Below, in pieces: positions 23,513 to 30,947 of a stretch of DNA of 34,136 bases (its first letter is position 1; each line of letters opens with the position of its first letter). The DNA is from Prevotella sp. (lineage in GTDB: Bacteria; Bacteroidota; Bacteroidia; Bacteroidales; Bacteroidaceae), in assembly GCA_022771625.1 (NCBI GenBank), contig JALFCW010000005.1, forward strand, positions 1 to 34,136. The letters run 5' to 3'. The translations under genes were made by a program, and so were the position numbers. Below the pieces are notes generated by a model that made no database searches, was not told where the DNA came from, and saw only the letters and a list, made by a program, of their open reading frames with translations.

Positions 23513-23833
23513 ATGAAAAAGAACACAATTCTATGCGTTGACCTCAAGACGGTAATGCAAAATGATGTCCTTCTTAAAAAGGACAAGTGCTACAACGGAG
23601 TAATGACGCGCGACGGCATCGACCACTATCGCTTCGAAGAGTCGGTGCGCAAGGGCCGACCGCCCCGCAATCCCAAACTCTTTGATGGCAAATACTGCTC
23701 ACTGGTGCACATGCAGAACGGCAAGTATCAGATACACATGAAGACCATCGATGCCTCTACCGTAGCCGACCGCCAACTGTTGGCATACGAGGTATATGCA
23801 GAAGTGTTGAAAGCATTTAACGTGATTGACTGA
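23513..23833 (+). CDS. Small conserved-looking protein of unknown function
   Basis: I do not recognise this 106-residue protein. It has a basic central segment (EESVRKGRPPRNPKLFDGKY) and an otherwise mixed alpha/beta pattern, with no signal peptide or membrane helix. Its stop overlaps the start of the DUF3987 gene by one base (TGATG), which implies translational coupling and therefore a role tied to the helicase-primase module. Codon use is like the neighbours. Confidence 0.72.
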   Translation: MKKNTILCVDLKTVMQNDVLLKKDKCYNGVMTRDGIDHYRFEESVRKGRPPRNPKLFDGKYCSLVHMQNGKYQIHMKTIDASTVADRQLLAYEVYAEVLKAFNVID

Positions 23834-25164
23834 TGAACAAAGCAAATCAAAAACCAAAGAGTCCGCCGTCAGTTACGGCGGCGGACTTTCCGCCCGCGGT
23901 GAGGGTGTTCTGGGACACTGCCCCGGAACAATTCAAGGTGGCATCGGTGCTCACCGCCATCGACTGCTATTGCGCTCTCGCCACAAGACTCAGGGCAATG
24001 TATGTATATGACCCCCTGGAGCCTCACGCAATGCTGATACAGTTGCTGGTGCTCGGCGAACCTGGTTCGGGAAAATCGTTCACTCGCCCCATCGTCAAGC
24101 AGCTGATGAGGCCGCTCAAGCTCAAGGACCTGGAGCAGAAGCGCATCGAGCAGGCTTATGCCGACCTCAAGAAGACTGCCTCCAAGAACAAGCAGTTGCC
24201 CGAGGAGCCCATCACCTGCACACGCAATCTGCAGACCATCACGCGAGCCAAGCTTGTGAAGCGAGCCGACATGTTCATACGCAAATATGGCGAACCGCTT
24301 GCGTTCTTCTTCTTCAACGAGGAACTGGCCACAATGACCGAGAGCAACAAGCGCGCCTTTGCCGACTTGAACACGATGGACCGTCTGGCCTACGACCTCG
24401 GTGCGGAATTCGGCTCCGACACGTTATCAGATGCCAGCTACAATGCCGATGTCGATATCATCTACTGCTCGCTCTTCTGCGGCACCGACAATGCCTTGGC
24501 TGAGTATATCAACAAGCGTGCCATTGAGGGCGGCAACTGCACCCGCAAGGTGCTGACACGCATAGATGACGACGTGCTGGGCGAGGATGCCCCCATCTTC
24601 CGCCAGCAGACTGCCGAGGAGCGCAAGACCGTGAGCGACACTGTGAACATGCTGATGAATGAGACCTACACCGAAGAGGACACCCTGCAACCAGTGCACA
24701 TGGTGAATATGGAGTGGATAAACGCCACAGTGAGACGATGGTGTGCCGGCCAGCGCGAAATAGTCATCAAGACCGGTTCGCGAGCCCACAACTGCTTCTA
24801 CAAGCGTTCCTCGGTGTCGGCATGGCGAATGGCCACCCTGCTCTATCATCTGTGGGGCGAGAAGGAGGAGGCACAGAAGAAGGTGATACGCTTCTATCGG
24901 TTTATGGCACAGTACATCCTCGACGGGCTCCTCAACCAATGGGGCAAGGAGTACGACCAGATGCACAAGCACGACGATGACGACCCCACGCCCAAGGTGT
25001 GCCTCTTCGACCAGATGCCTCAGCGATTCTCGCGCGACCAGCTCAACGAGGTTTGTGCCAAGCAGGGATTGAGCCCTGGGCGCACCTTCCTCAGCAAGTG
25101 GCGCAAGGCAAGACTGATACATCAACCCAATCCGTCGGAAGAAATTTACGAAAAAACCTACTGA
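23833..25164 (+). CDS. DUF3987-type helicase-like ATPase
   Basis: This 443-residue P-loop protein has Walker A LGEPGSGKSFT (K81) and a Walker-B-like LAFFFFNEEL (about residues 155-165), plus an RAFADLNTMDRL stretch. This matches the DUF3987 proteins of Bacteroidales mobile or virulence-associated-E loci, which resemble superfamily-3 or RecA-like replicative helicases. The usual fused N-terminal primase-like part is absent; primase functions are in the next gene, only 1 base after its stop. It likely unwinds DNA for replication of the element. Helicase activity is inferred from family. Confidence 0.8.
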   Translation: MNKANQKPKSPPSVTAADFPPAVRVFWDTAPEQFKVASVLTAIDCYCALATRLRAMYVYDPLEPHAMLIQLLVLGEPGSGKSFTRPIVKQLMRPLKLKDLEQKRIEQAYADLKKTASKNKQLPEEPITCTRNLQTITRAKLVKRADMFIRKYGEPLAFFFFNEELATMTESNKRAFADLNTMDRLAYDLGAEFGSDTLSDASYNADVDIIYCSLFCGTDNALAEYINKRAIEGGNCTRKVLTRIDDDVLGEDAPIFRQQTAEERKTVSDTVNMLMNETYTEEDTLQPVHMVNMEWINATVRRWCAGQREIVIKTGSRAHNCFYKRSSVSAWRMATLLYHLWGEKEEAQKKVIRFYRFMAQYILDGLLNQWGKEYDQMHKHDDDDPTPKVCLFDQMPQRFSRDQLNEVCAKQGLSPGRTFLSKWRKARLIHQPNPSEEIYEKTY

Positions 25165-25165
25165 T

Positions 25166-26101
25166 ATGGAAAGAAATGATATTCAGAATCTCCGTCAGCT
25201 CCCTATCGAGACCGTAGCCGCAAGGCTCGGTCTCACGGTGAGCCGCCACAAGGCCCTCTGTCCGTTTCATGCCGACAGCCATCCCTCGCTCACGTTCAGC
25301 ACGTCGCGCAACACCTTCCGCTGCTATGCCTGCGGAGCACATGGCGACACCATCGCCCTCACCATGCAGCAGCTTGGCAAGAACTTCCGCGATGCCTGTC
25401 AATGGCTTGCCGACGAGCACAACGTGATTATCACGACGTCGCCCACAGAGCCGTCAACAGGTATCGGCAAGCCTTCCTCCTTCGACGCCAAGAGGTATAT
25501 ACGCTTCTTCGAGCATCCCGAATTGTCGGAGCCTGCCCGCAGATTTCTCTTCGACGAGCGCAAGCTCGACCCGCGCGTAGTGCGTTGGTGCCGACTCACC
25601 AGTTGGCGCGACAAGGGCGGCACCAACTGGCTCCAAATACCCTACTACGACATCGCGGGACGGCTAGTGGGCATACAGAACCGCAATCTCGACCACAGCA
25701 TCAAGAATCGCAAGCAGCCTCGATTCCGATTTCCCCAAGGCGCAAAGTGCGGCATATACAACCTGCCGGTATTGGGAATGTTGGGCAAGGGCGAGCCCCT
25801 CTACATCACCGAGGGCGCGAGCGACTGTTGGGCAATGCTCTCCAGTGGGCACAAAGCCATAGCCATCCCCTCGGCCACACTCCTGAGCCGTGATGACCGC
25901 AAGACTCTCAATGACTATGTGAAGCTCCACGGTCCACTCAACCTTCACATGTATCCCGATGCCGATGTCCCCGGTGAGAAACTCTACCTGCAATTGGTGA
26001 CACTCGCCAACGACCTCCACTCCAGCATCCTCCGCCACAGTCTGCCCACAGGTTGCAAGGACTATGCCCAGTGGTATGCATCAAATCATACACATCAATA
26101 A
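25166..26101 (+). CDS. CHC2 zinc-finger / Toprim DNA primase
   Basis: This 311-residue primase has an N-terminal CHC2 zinc finger, with ligands C32, H35, C53 and C56 in LCPFHADSHPS and FRCYACGAHGD. A middle linker follows, then a Toprim core with E216 (YITEGASDCWAM) and D265/D267 (MYPDADVPGEK). It is much shorter than cellular DnaG (about 580-650) and lacks the helicase-binding C-terminal domain, as in phage and mobile-element primases. With the helicase-like gene directly upstream it forms a compact replication module. Confidence 0.88.
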   Translation: MERNDIQNLRQLPIETVAARLGLTVSRHKALCPFHADSHPSLTFSTSRNTFRCYACGAHGDTIALTMQQLGKNFRDACQWLADEHNVIITTSPTEPSTGIGKPSSFDAKRYIRFFEHPELSEPARRFLFDERKLDPRVVRWCRLTSWRDKGGTNWLQIPYYDIAGRLVGIQNRNLDHSIKNRKQPRFRFPQGAKCGIYNLPVLGMLGKGEPLYITEGASDCWAMLSSGHKAIAIPSATLLSRDDRKTLNDYVKLHGPLNLHMYPDADVPGEKLYLQLVTLANDLHSSILRHSLPTGCKDYAQWYASNHTHQ

Positions 26102-26124
26102 TCACCCATTAAAATCAAAAAATT

Positions 26125-26535
26125 ATGGAAATAAAAATCAATCGCAATCATAGCACCCGCCTATACACCATAGGCACACTGAGTATCAACGGCAAGCGCA
26201 CCACACTCACCGTGGAGGACACTGCCTCAATGCTACTTGCAGGCACCTACGAGGTGCGCCTGTCATCCGGACTCTCGCGCCGGCGTCTAATCGTCATCAT
26301 CAATCGCCCCGGAATGAGAAAATTCCATGCAGGAGGGTCGTATCTCTCCTCGCGCAAGCACCATGCCATCTGTATCGGCGAGGATCTTATCCCCGGCGCA
26401 CTGAAGAAGGGGGGCGATGTATATGACCGCCTCTTCGACCGCATAGAAAAAGCAGAACTGCGCAAGGAGCCCATATCACTCGTCATCACCGACAAGGGTA
26501 TGACCACTGGCACGCCAATCAGTCACTGGCTTTGA
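26125..26535 (+). CDS. DUF5675 family protein
   Basis: This 136-residue protein matches the DUF5675 pattern: an early LTVEDTASMLLAGTYEVRL strand-turn-strand, RPGMRKFHAGG, and then a nucleophile-like surrounding (HAICIGEDLIPGALKKGGDVY). DUF5675 proteins are commonly found beside phage lysis or peptidase genes; activity is unknown, though the fold resembles L,D-transpeptidase-like barrels. It sits directly before an M15 peptidase, so a role in cell-wall processing is plausible. Confidence 0.72.
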   Translation: MEIKINRNHSTRLYTIGTLSINGKRTTLTVEDTASMLLAGTYEVRLSSGLSRRRLIVIINRPGMRKFHAGGSYLSSRKHHAICIGEDLIPGALKKGGDVYDRLFDRIEKAELRKEPISLVITDKGMTTGTPISHWL

Positions 26536-26580
26536 TCGTTATATTTGATTATGCGAAATTAAAGAATAAAAATTTTGATT

Positions 26581-27033
26581 ATGCAACTGACAGAACATTT
26601 CAACCTAAAGGAGTTCACACGCTCCTCAACTGCCAAGGCAAGGGGAATCAACAACACGTTGAGCCCCACGGCGGAAGCCGACCTTAGCGTCATCCGCAAC
26701 CTCAAGAACCTGTGCGTTCAGGTGCTCGAACCTCTGCGCGAGCACATCTCCCGACCGCTCGTCATCTCCAGTGGCTACCGCTCGCCAAGGCTCAACGCAG
26801 CCGTGGGAGGAGCCGCCAACAGTCAGCACCTCTCTGGTCAGGCTGCCGACCTCAAGATACCTTCCGTGGCCGAGGCGCGCGAATGGATGCGCTGGATAAT
26901 GGACAACACCACATTCGACCAGCTCATCCTCGAGCACAACACGTCGGGCTCGCACTGGATTCACGTCTCATGCAAGCCAAACCCCGAGGACAACCGCCAT
27001 CAAGTGATCTCGACACTGCTTAAAAAGAGTTGA
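26581..27033 (+). CDS. M15-type D-Ala-D-Ala peptidase (endolysin-like)
   Basis: This 150-residue peptidase_M15_3 protein shows ISSGYRSPRLNAAVGG, the zinc-ligand region SQHLSGQAADL (His and Asp), a conserved Glu (LILEHN), and the third ligand in HWIHVS. It has no signal peptide, as in phage endolysins, which would need a holin; a small two-helix membrane protein is encoded at 21114-21299. The ATG at 26581 is preferred to TTG 26575. It is the last gene of the plus-strand island operon and converges with the next gene 17 bases away. Confidence 0.85.
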   Translation: MQLTEHFNLKEFTRSSTAKARGINNTLSPTAEADLSVIRNLKNLCVQVLEPLREHISRPLVISSGYRSPRLNAAVGGAANSQHLSGQAADLKIPSVAEAREWMRWIMDNTTFDQLILEHNTSGSHWIHVSCKPNPEDNRHQVISTLLKKS

Positions 27034-27050
27034 GGCTTACGAGACGGGGA

Positions 27051-27698
27051 TTAATCCCATGATGACAATCTCTTCTTATCATCATCCTTGGTGGGATCCA
27101 ACAAGTCGGCGAAGGCCTCAATGGTTGCCGCCGACTTTTTGGGTGTTTTCTGACTGTTCCAATCTGAAAATTGTTTTCTATTACAATCAAGGAAGTGGCT
27201 GCCTGTGATAACCCATTTAGTAACTCCTTCAGAACAAGAGATAAGTCCTCGGCTTTCCAGACGGTTTATCAAGGCGAAGAGGTCCGACTGCTTTCCAGTC
27301 CACTTCACCTTAACATCAGTAGGTTTTCCCTCAAATATTGCGGTGAAATCCTCATGCTTAGTCTCCTTGGGAATCCATCCTGCTGGCAGCAATGCCTGAT
27401 AAAGTTTTGTCAGCCTTGCCATCCCGCCTTCCTCGTTCAGGAAACGATACGTAAAGGTATCTTTCACAATCATTGAACCGGAAGGCTTTTTCTTCCTTGC
27501 GTCCTTATTGCCAGCCGGCTCCTTCTTGCCGTTGTTCACTGTCTGCACCCCATTGTTTATCTGTATGCCAATACCTCCGGCCTCCACATTCTCGATGTTG
27601 TGCTCATTGTTCTGCTCGAGTATTACGGTCAAGTTTTTGTTTTGAATACCCAATGCCTGAAGCACTTTCATTTTCTCCTCAAAGTCCATATCAATCAT
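27051..27698 (-). CDS. Unknown protein with N-terminal Gly/Ile motif shared with its upstream neighbour
   Basis: This protein is of unknown function (215 residues from the ATG at 27698; an alternative start at 27689). The N-terminus holds NEHNIENVEAGGIGIQI (residues 31-47), followed by an Asn-rich linker and a basic stretch (GKKEPAGNKDARKKK). The C-terminal domain (about 75-205) looks like a folded alpha/beta or winged-helix unit (KQSDLFALINRLESRGLI, KWVITGSHFLD). The motif has a close match at the C-terminus of the preceding gene. Its start overlaps that gene's stop, so the proteins should be made together and probably interact through the motif. Confidence 0.72.
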   Translation of the reverse strand: MIDMDFEEKMKVLQALGIQNKNLTVILEQNNEHNIENVEAGGIGIQINNGVQTVNNGKKEPAGNKDARKKKPSGSMIVKDTFTYRFLNEEGGMARLTKLYQALLPAGWIPKETKHEDFTAIFEGKPTDVKVKWTGKQSDLFALINRLESRGLISCSEGVTKWVITGSHFLDCNRKQFSDWNSQKTPKKSAATIEAFADLLDPTKDDDKKRLSSWD

Positions 27699-28386
27699 CC
27701 TTTCTAATGTCAATACCAATTCCGCCCTTTCCCACATTACCTACATAGTGGTCGTTATGCTGATTCATTATTATCGTCTTAGCATTATAAGGTGGCAAAA
27801 TCTCGTCGTCGAAATCATTGATATATTTCAACAAATCAGCTGGCAAAAACTGTTGCATTTTCAGTTCACTGATAATGTCGTTGATGTTCTTCTTCACCAT
27901 CTCTCTTTGGGTGACGGTCTTATGTTGTTTACTTTTCAGATACCGTCTAACGATTTTGACAAATACGCCACAAATTTGCTCGTTATTCCTTTCTGACTCA
28001 TATTTCGCTAATTCATCCTCCAATTCACGGTTTCTCTTCCTTAGACTTTTATTTTCTTCGTCATAATCAGAGGTAATATGCATCTCAACCTCGCTCTCAG
28101 GATTCGAAGACAAACCACTTATTTGCTTCTTGGATTCTGCCTCAAATATATTGCTGATAACATTTATATTATATTTTTTTTTGCTATACTTTTTTACATA
28201 ATCTGCAATGTCTTCATAACCGATACTACAAAGCTTATCATATAGCATTTGTACTATATCGTTAAGGATTCCAATTCTTCGCCATCTATCTAAATTAGTG
28301 ACGACTTCCCTTCTCGGTTCTTTGGATTCAATTAACGTTTCGGTAAAACGTCTTATCAGTAGTTCATACCTGAGATTGTTCATCAT
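27691..28386 (-). CDS. Unknown helical/coiled-coil protein ending in a shared Gly/Ile motif
   Basis: This 231-residue protein is not recognised. Residues of about 1-80 are helical (RRFTETLIESKEPRREVV, LNDIVQMLYDKL), a charged coiled coil spans about 110-140 (ENKSLRKRNRELEDELAKY), and another helical region follows (to 195). The last residues contain NDHYVGNVGKGGIGIDI (211-227). A good promoter lies upstream (28501-28532). This A+T-rich gene pair differs in base use from the GC-richer plus-strand operon beside it, so it may have a separate origin. Confidence 0.72.
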   Translation of the reverse strand: MMNNLRYELLIRRFTETLIESKEPRREVVTNLDRWRRIGILNDIVQMLYDKLCSIGYEDIADYVKKYSKKKYNINVISNIFEAESKKQISGLSSNPESEVEMHITSDYDEENKSLRKRNRELEDELAKYESERNNEQICGVFVKIVRRYLKSKQHKTVTQREMVKKNINDIISELKMQQFLPADLLKYINDFDDEILPPYNAKTIIMNQHNDHYVGNVGKGGIGIDIRKDD

Positions 28387-28419
28387 TAATAATTATTTTA
28401 TTGTTACATATTTCAATAG

Positions 28420-28663
28420 GCGTAACCGTAACCCGTAACTGACATTGAAAATCACTTTGTGGTTTTTAGTCATGTGGTATAGTGTTACATTTTCGAAATG
28501 CAAAAGTACATATTATTTTTAAATCCTCCAAACAAATTCCTACAAAATATGTATTTATGAATACTTTTTTATTGATTATGGCGACAAGTCAACCGTTATT
28601 CGTGAGGCAGACTGGTGAAAGTAGATTTACCCTCAAAGCGTAACCGTAACCCGTAACTGACAT
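28420..28663 (+). repeat. Direct pair of GTAAC-triplet repeats (right side of island)
   Basis: Two identical 26-base copies (28420-28445, 28638-28663) match the core of the left-side inverted pair at 22280 and 22412. Each has GTAAC-C-GTAAC-CC-GTAAC and then TGACAT. The outermost left and right copies share 28 bases (22282-22309 and 28636-28663) in the same orientation, as would be expected of element ends or att-type sites. Confidence 0.75.
28501..28532 (-). promoter_or_regulatory. Promoter of the 28386-27051 gene pair
   Basis: On the minus strand, TTTG (28532-28529), 20 bases, and TACTTTTG (28508-28501) match the Bacteroidetes consensus. The leader is about 110 bases and contains one GTAAC repeat. 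Confidence 0.65.
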
Positions 28664-28702
28664 TGAAAATCAGTTTCGTTGCTTCGATTCATCGGGAAGG
28701 CG

Positions 28703-30085
28703 TCATATTGTGGGCATCGGTACTTCGGGGATTATTGTATCTGCGGCAGATATACCGTTGTTGCCGTTGATGAACATTGAATAATATATCGGCATGTAGG
28801 TAATGCCATCCACTGTTCTCACTTCCCGATAATTACTGAGTACAATGGCACGTGAGACGGTATAGTCGGGTGTGGACAAAAACCGGTCGAGGGCACTGTG
28901 GACGGTGTAGTCCTTGCCCGACTTAACCTCAATGGGTAGAACACTCAGCGAACTGTAGTCATCTACCAGAAAATCCACCTCTCCTCGTTGCTTGTTGTCG
29001 TAATAATGAAGCTTGTTGCCATGAGCATGCAGCTCCTGTGCCACTACCGACTCATACACCGACCCAAGATTAATGCTGTTCTCATCACGAAGTATTGCAT
29101 TGATATTCAGTCCATAAAGAATATCCGTCAACAATCCTACATCGTTAAGATATAGCTTTATAAGATTCTTGCTTTCAGACTCGACGAGCGGAAACCTCGG
29201 ATTGCTAATGGCATGAACAGCCAAGGCGATGCCAGAGTTGGTGAGATATTCAAACTCCTCGGCATAGTCGCTGAACTGTTTGTGACCAGCCATATTTTCA
29301 ATGCGCTTTACAACGATGCGTTTCTTCTTGTTCTCCATGTTCGAGGGTATCATCTCATATATTTTCCTTATCACCAGCCGACGTTCATTGTCATATTGCG
29401 ACGCGTCAATCTTATATAGATTATGTATGTCACTCTGCACTTGGCGCACCAAGGTCATATTTCTTGACTCAATAAATTTATTGACGGCTTCGGGCAATCC
29501 TCCCACAAGAAGATATATCTTAAACTGTTGTAAAAAATAATTATGTAGAGACTCGTTAATCGACTGATTCTTGTCGAAACAATGCCTTGCACTGTCTATC
29601 GTGCTTTGTGCACATCCCATGGCAAGAAGAAATTCCTCAAAATCAAGCTGATACATCTCAGCAACCGCTATACTGCCTATGGGAACAGAGGCGGTTTGAG
29701 ACAATGCCACTCCCAACTGCGAGCCACTAGCTATATAAGTGTATCGCCCTTCTTGATTGAGAAATTTCAACATGGTCATCAGGTGCGGATAGCTTTGTAT
29801 TTCATCAAGGAATATCAGCGTGTCTTTCTTTTCTCCAAGATTGTCTCCTGCCATTGCTCCCAATTGTATATGGAAATCATCCATGCTCCTTACGTGTGCA
29901 AACAATCCTGCCCCCTCTTTGTCTTCCTTTAGGTTGATTTCGACAAAATGCCGGAATAATTTCTTACCGACGTATCTTATGAGATACGACTTTCCGATTT
30001 GCCTTGCCCCATTCACCAACAGTATCTTGTTGGGATGGTTGAGCAAGTGACTTTCTATCTGAGAGGCAAACTTTCTGTAAAGCAT
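28703..30085 (-). CDS. AAA ATPase with DUF4143-type nuclease-like domain
   Basis: This 460-residue protein has Walker A NGARQIGKS (K32), Walker B TLIFLDEIQS (about residues 88-97), a sensor region YIASGSQLG, and a C-terminal DUF4143 part with EVDFLVDDYSSL then PIEVKSGKDY, a PD-(D/E)XK-type nuclease pattern. This family is widespread, present in many copies and functionally obscure. It differs in family from the DUF234-type ATPase at 19578 but has the same logic. The ATG at 30085 is chosen because it follows the promoter and the family's N-terminus usually begins MxxRxx; an upstream in-frame ATG at 30124 overlaps the promoter. Confidence 0.87.
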   Translation of the reverse strand: MLYRKFASQIESHLLNHPNKILLVNGARQIGKSYLIRYVGKKLFRHFVEINLKEDKEGAGLFAHVRSMDDFHIQLGAMAGDNLGEKKDTLIFLDEIQSYPHLMTMLKFLNQEGRYTYIASGSQLGVALSQTASVPIGSIAVAEMYQLDFEEFLLAMGCAQSTIDSARHCFDKNQSINESLHNYFLQQFKIYLLVGGLPEAVNKFIESRNMTLVRQVQSDIHNLYKIDASQYDNERRLVIRKIYEMIPSNMENKKKRIVVKRIENMAGHKQFSDYAEEFEYLTNSGIALAVHAISNPRFPLVESESKNLIKLYLNDVGLLTDILYGLNINAILRDENSINLGSVYESVVAQELHAHGNKLHYYDNKQRGEVDFLVDDYSSLSVLPIEVKSGKDYTVHSALDRFLSTPDYTVSRAIVLSNYREVRTVDGITYMPIYYSMFINGNNGISAADTIIPEVPMPTI

Positions 30086-30113
30086 GGCTATATATATATT
30101 TAGATTTCGATTG

Positions 30114-30144
30114 CAAATATACACTTTTTTTTCTGTTATTGCAA
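30114..30144 (-). promoter_or_regulatory. Promoter of the DUF4143 ATPase
   Basis: On the minus strand, TTG (30144-30142), 20 bases, then TATATTTG (30121-30114) match the Bacteroidetes consensus, about 30 bases before the start codon. Confidence 0.65.
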
Positions 30145-30184
30145 GCTTTCAGGACTTTTTCTGTTGTTTTGAGGGTTGTTTTCG

Positions 30185-30228
30185 GGAATTATTCCGTCAT
30201 TTTAGGGGTAAAAAACAGGAATTATTCC
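30185..30228. repeat. Two GGAATTATTCC palindromes upstream of the DUF4143 ATPase
   Basis: Perfect 11-base palindromes at 30185-30195 and 30218-30228, 33 bases apart (about three helical turns), lie upstream of the promoter. They are operator-like. The stretch from 30229 to about 30446 holds nothing further that I can support. Confidence 0.55.
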
Positions 30229-30446
30229 TTTTTTGGGGTCATGAAAAGGCTCCTTGTATGACCTGCATATTATCCGACACAGAGGCACAGAGAGTTTTTA
30301 TGTATTCAATTCCGGACAGTGACCTATTCCCGGTTCATGACTTGATAAATATTTTTTCGGTGCCGATTTTGGGCAGATTTCTCTGATTTACGAATCCATG
30401 AAATCCACTTGTCGATGTTTTGCTATGTTCAAGCGAAGCATAAGAA

Positions 30447-30472
30447 CCCTATGAACACGAGTGTTCATAGGG
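30447..30472. terminator. Strong hairpin, possible terminator or structural element
   Basis: CCCTATGAACAC (30447-30458) and GTGTTCATAGGG (30461-30472) are perfect reverse complements with a two-base gap. It is followed on the plus strand by a T-rich stretch only after about 15 bases, so terminator function is uncertain. It lies downstream of the surface-protein remnant on the minus strand. Confidence 0.5.
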
Positions 30473-30497
30473 TATCCAGTTGTAGTTAAATTTTTAA

Positions 30498-30880
30498 TTA
30501 CTTTAATACTTTAATTCCATTCTTAATGACCAGTCCCTTTGTCTGAGCATCGCGCTTTCTGCCGAGCAGGTCATAAACGGCATCGGTGTCGCCCGTAGCT
30601 TCTGAGTCTATAAGGCGCAGGTCGGTGCAGCTGCCGTCGGAGTGAATCACTTTGGCGTTGCTGAAGGAATCATCGGGGACAGGTTCATCGACCCTAAAGA
30701 GTGAACCAATGTATTTGTCCCCATGACCCTTTTAACATTTCCTTATTATTAATCTTAATGCCATCGAAGCTATTATCCTTTACAATAACAAAAAGCGGTG
30801 CAGAGTGCAAGGCAGAGGGATCCTTGAAGATTTGTTCCGTCCCCTGACAGTCGCAAACAGGAAATAGATAGACAAAAAAT
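30498..30880 (-). pseudogene. Frameshifted C-terminal remnant of a secreted surface protein
   Basis: On the minus strand one frame encodes FKDPSALHSAPLFVIVKD and SFDGIKINNKEMLKGSWG. A second frame continues DKYIGSLFRVDEPVPDD and ends with AVYDLLGRKRDAQTKG, then LVIKNGIKVLK and a stop. The switch occurs at a G run (CCCC on the plus strand, 30719-30722); removing one G restores a single frame. The end is the typical C-terminal tail of Prevotella secreted proteins (YDLxGRK...GIxVLK). There is no start codon or signal peptide, so it is a decayed 3' fragment. Confidence 0.7.
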
Positions 30881-30920
30881 AAGGGTGTATATACCTTTAA
30901 CCTATGGCATATACACCCTT
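30881..30920. terminator. Intrinsic terminator after the DUF285 gene
   Basis: AAGGGTGTATAT (30881-30892) and ATATACACCCTT (30909-30920) form a perfect 12-bp stem with a 16-base loop. On the minus strand it is followed by a T-rich run, which suits termination of the gene ending at 30948. Confidence 0.75.
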
Positions 30921-30947
30921 TATTATTTCTGTGAAGTATTGCAACTT

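Larger units (their letters stand above)
28387..28702. other. Intergenic region with two GTAAC repeats
   Basis: No gene here. Two direct copies of the GTAAC repeat lie at 28420-28445 and 28638-28663, each followed by TGAAAATCA. The first copy falls in the 5' leader of the 28386 gene and the second lies just past the stop of the DUF4143 gene. Confidence 0.7.

Noticed and set aside
27691..28386. The unknown gene pair as a known toxin-antitoxin system
   Set aside because: Both proteins exceed 210 residues and no toxin or antitoxin family motif is visible, so the label would be a guess.
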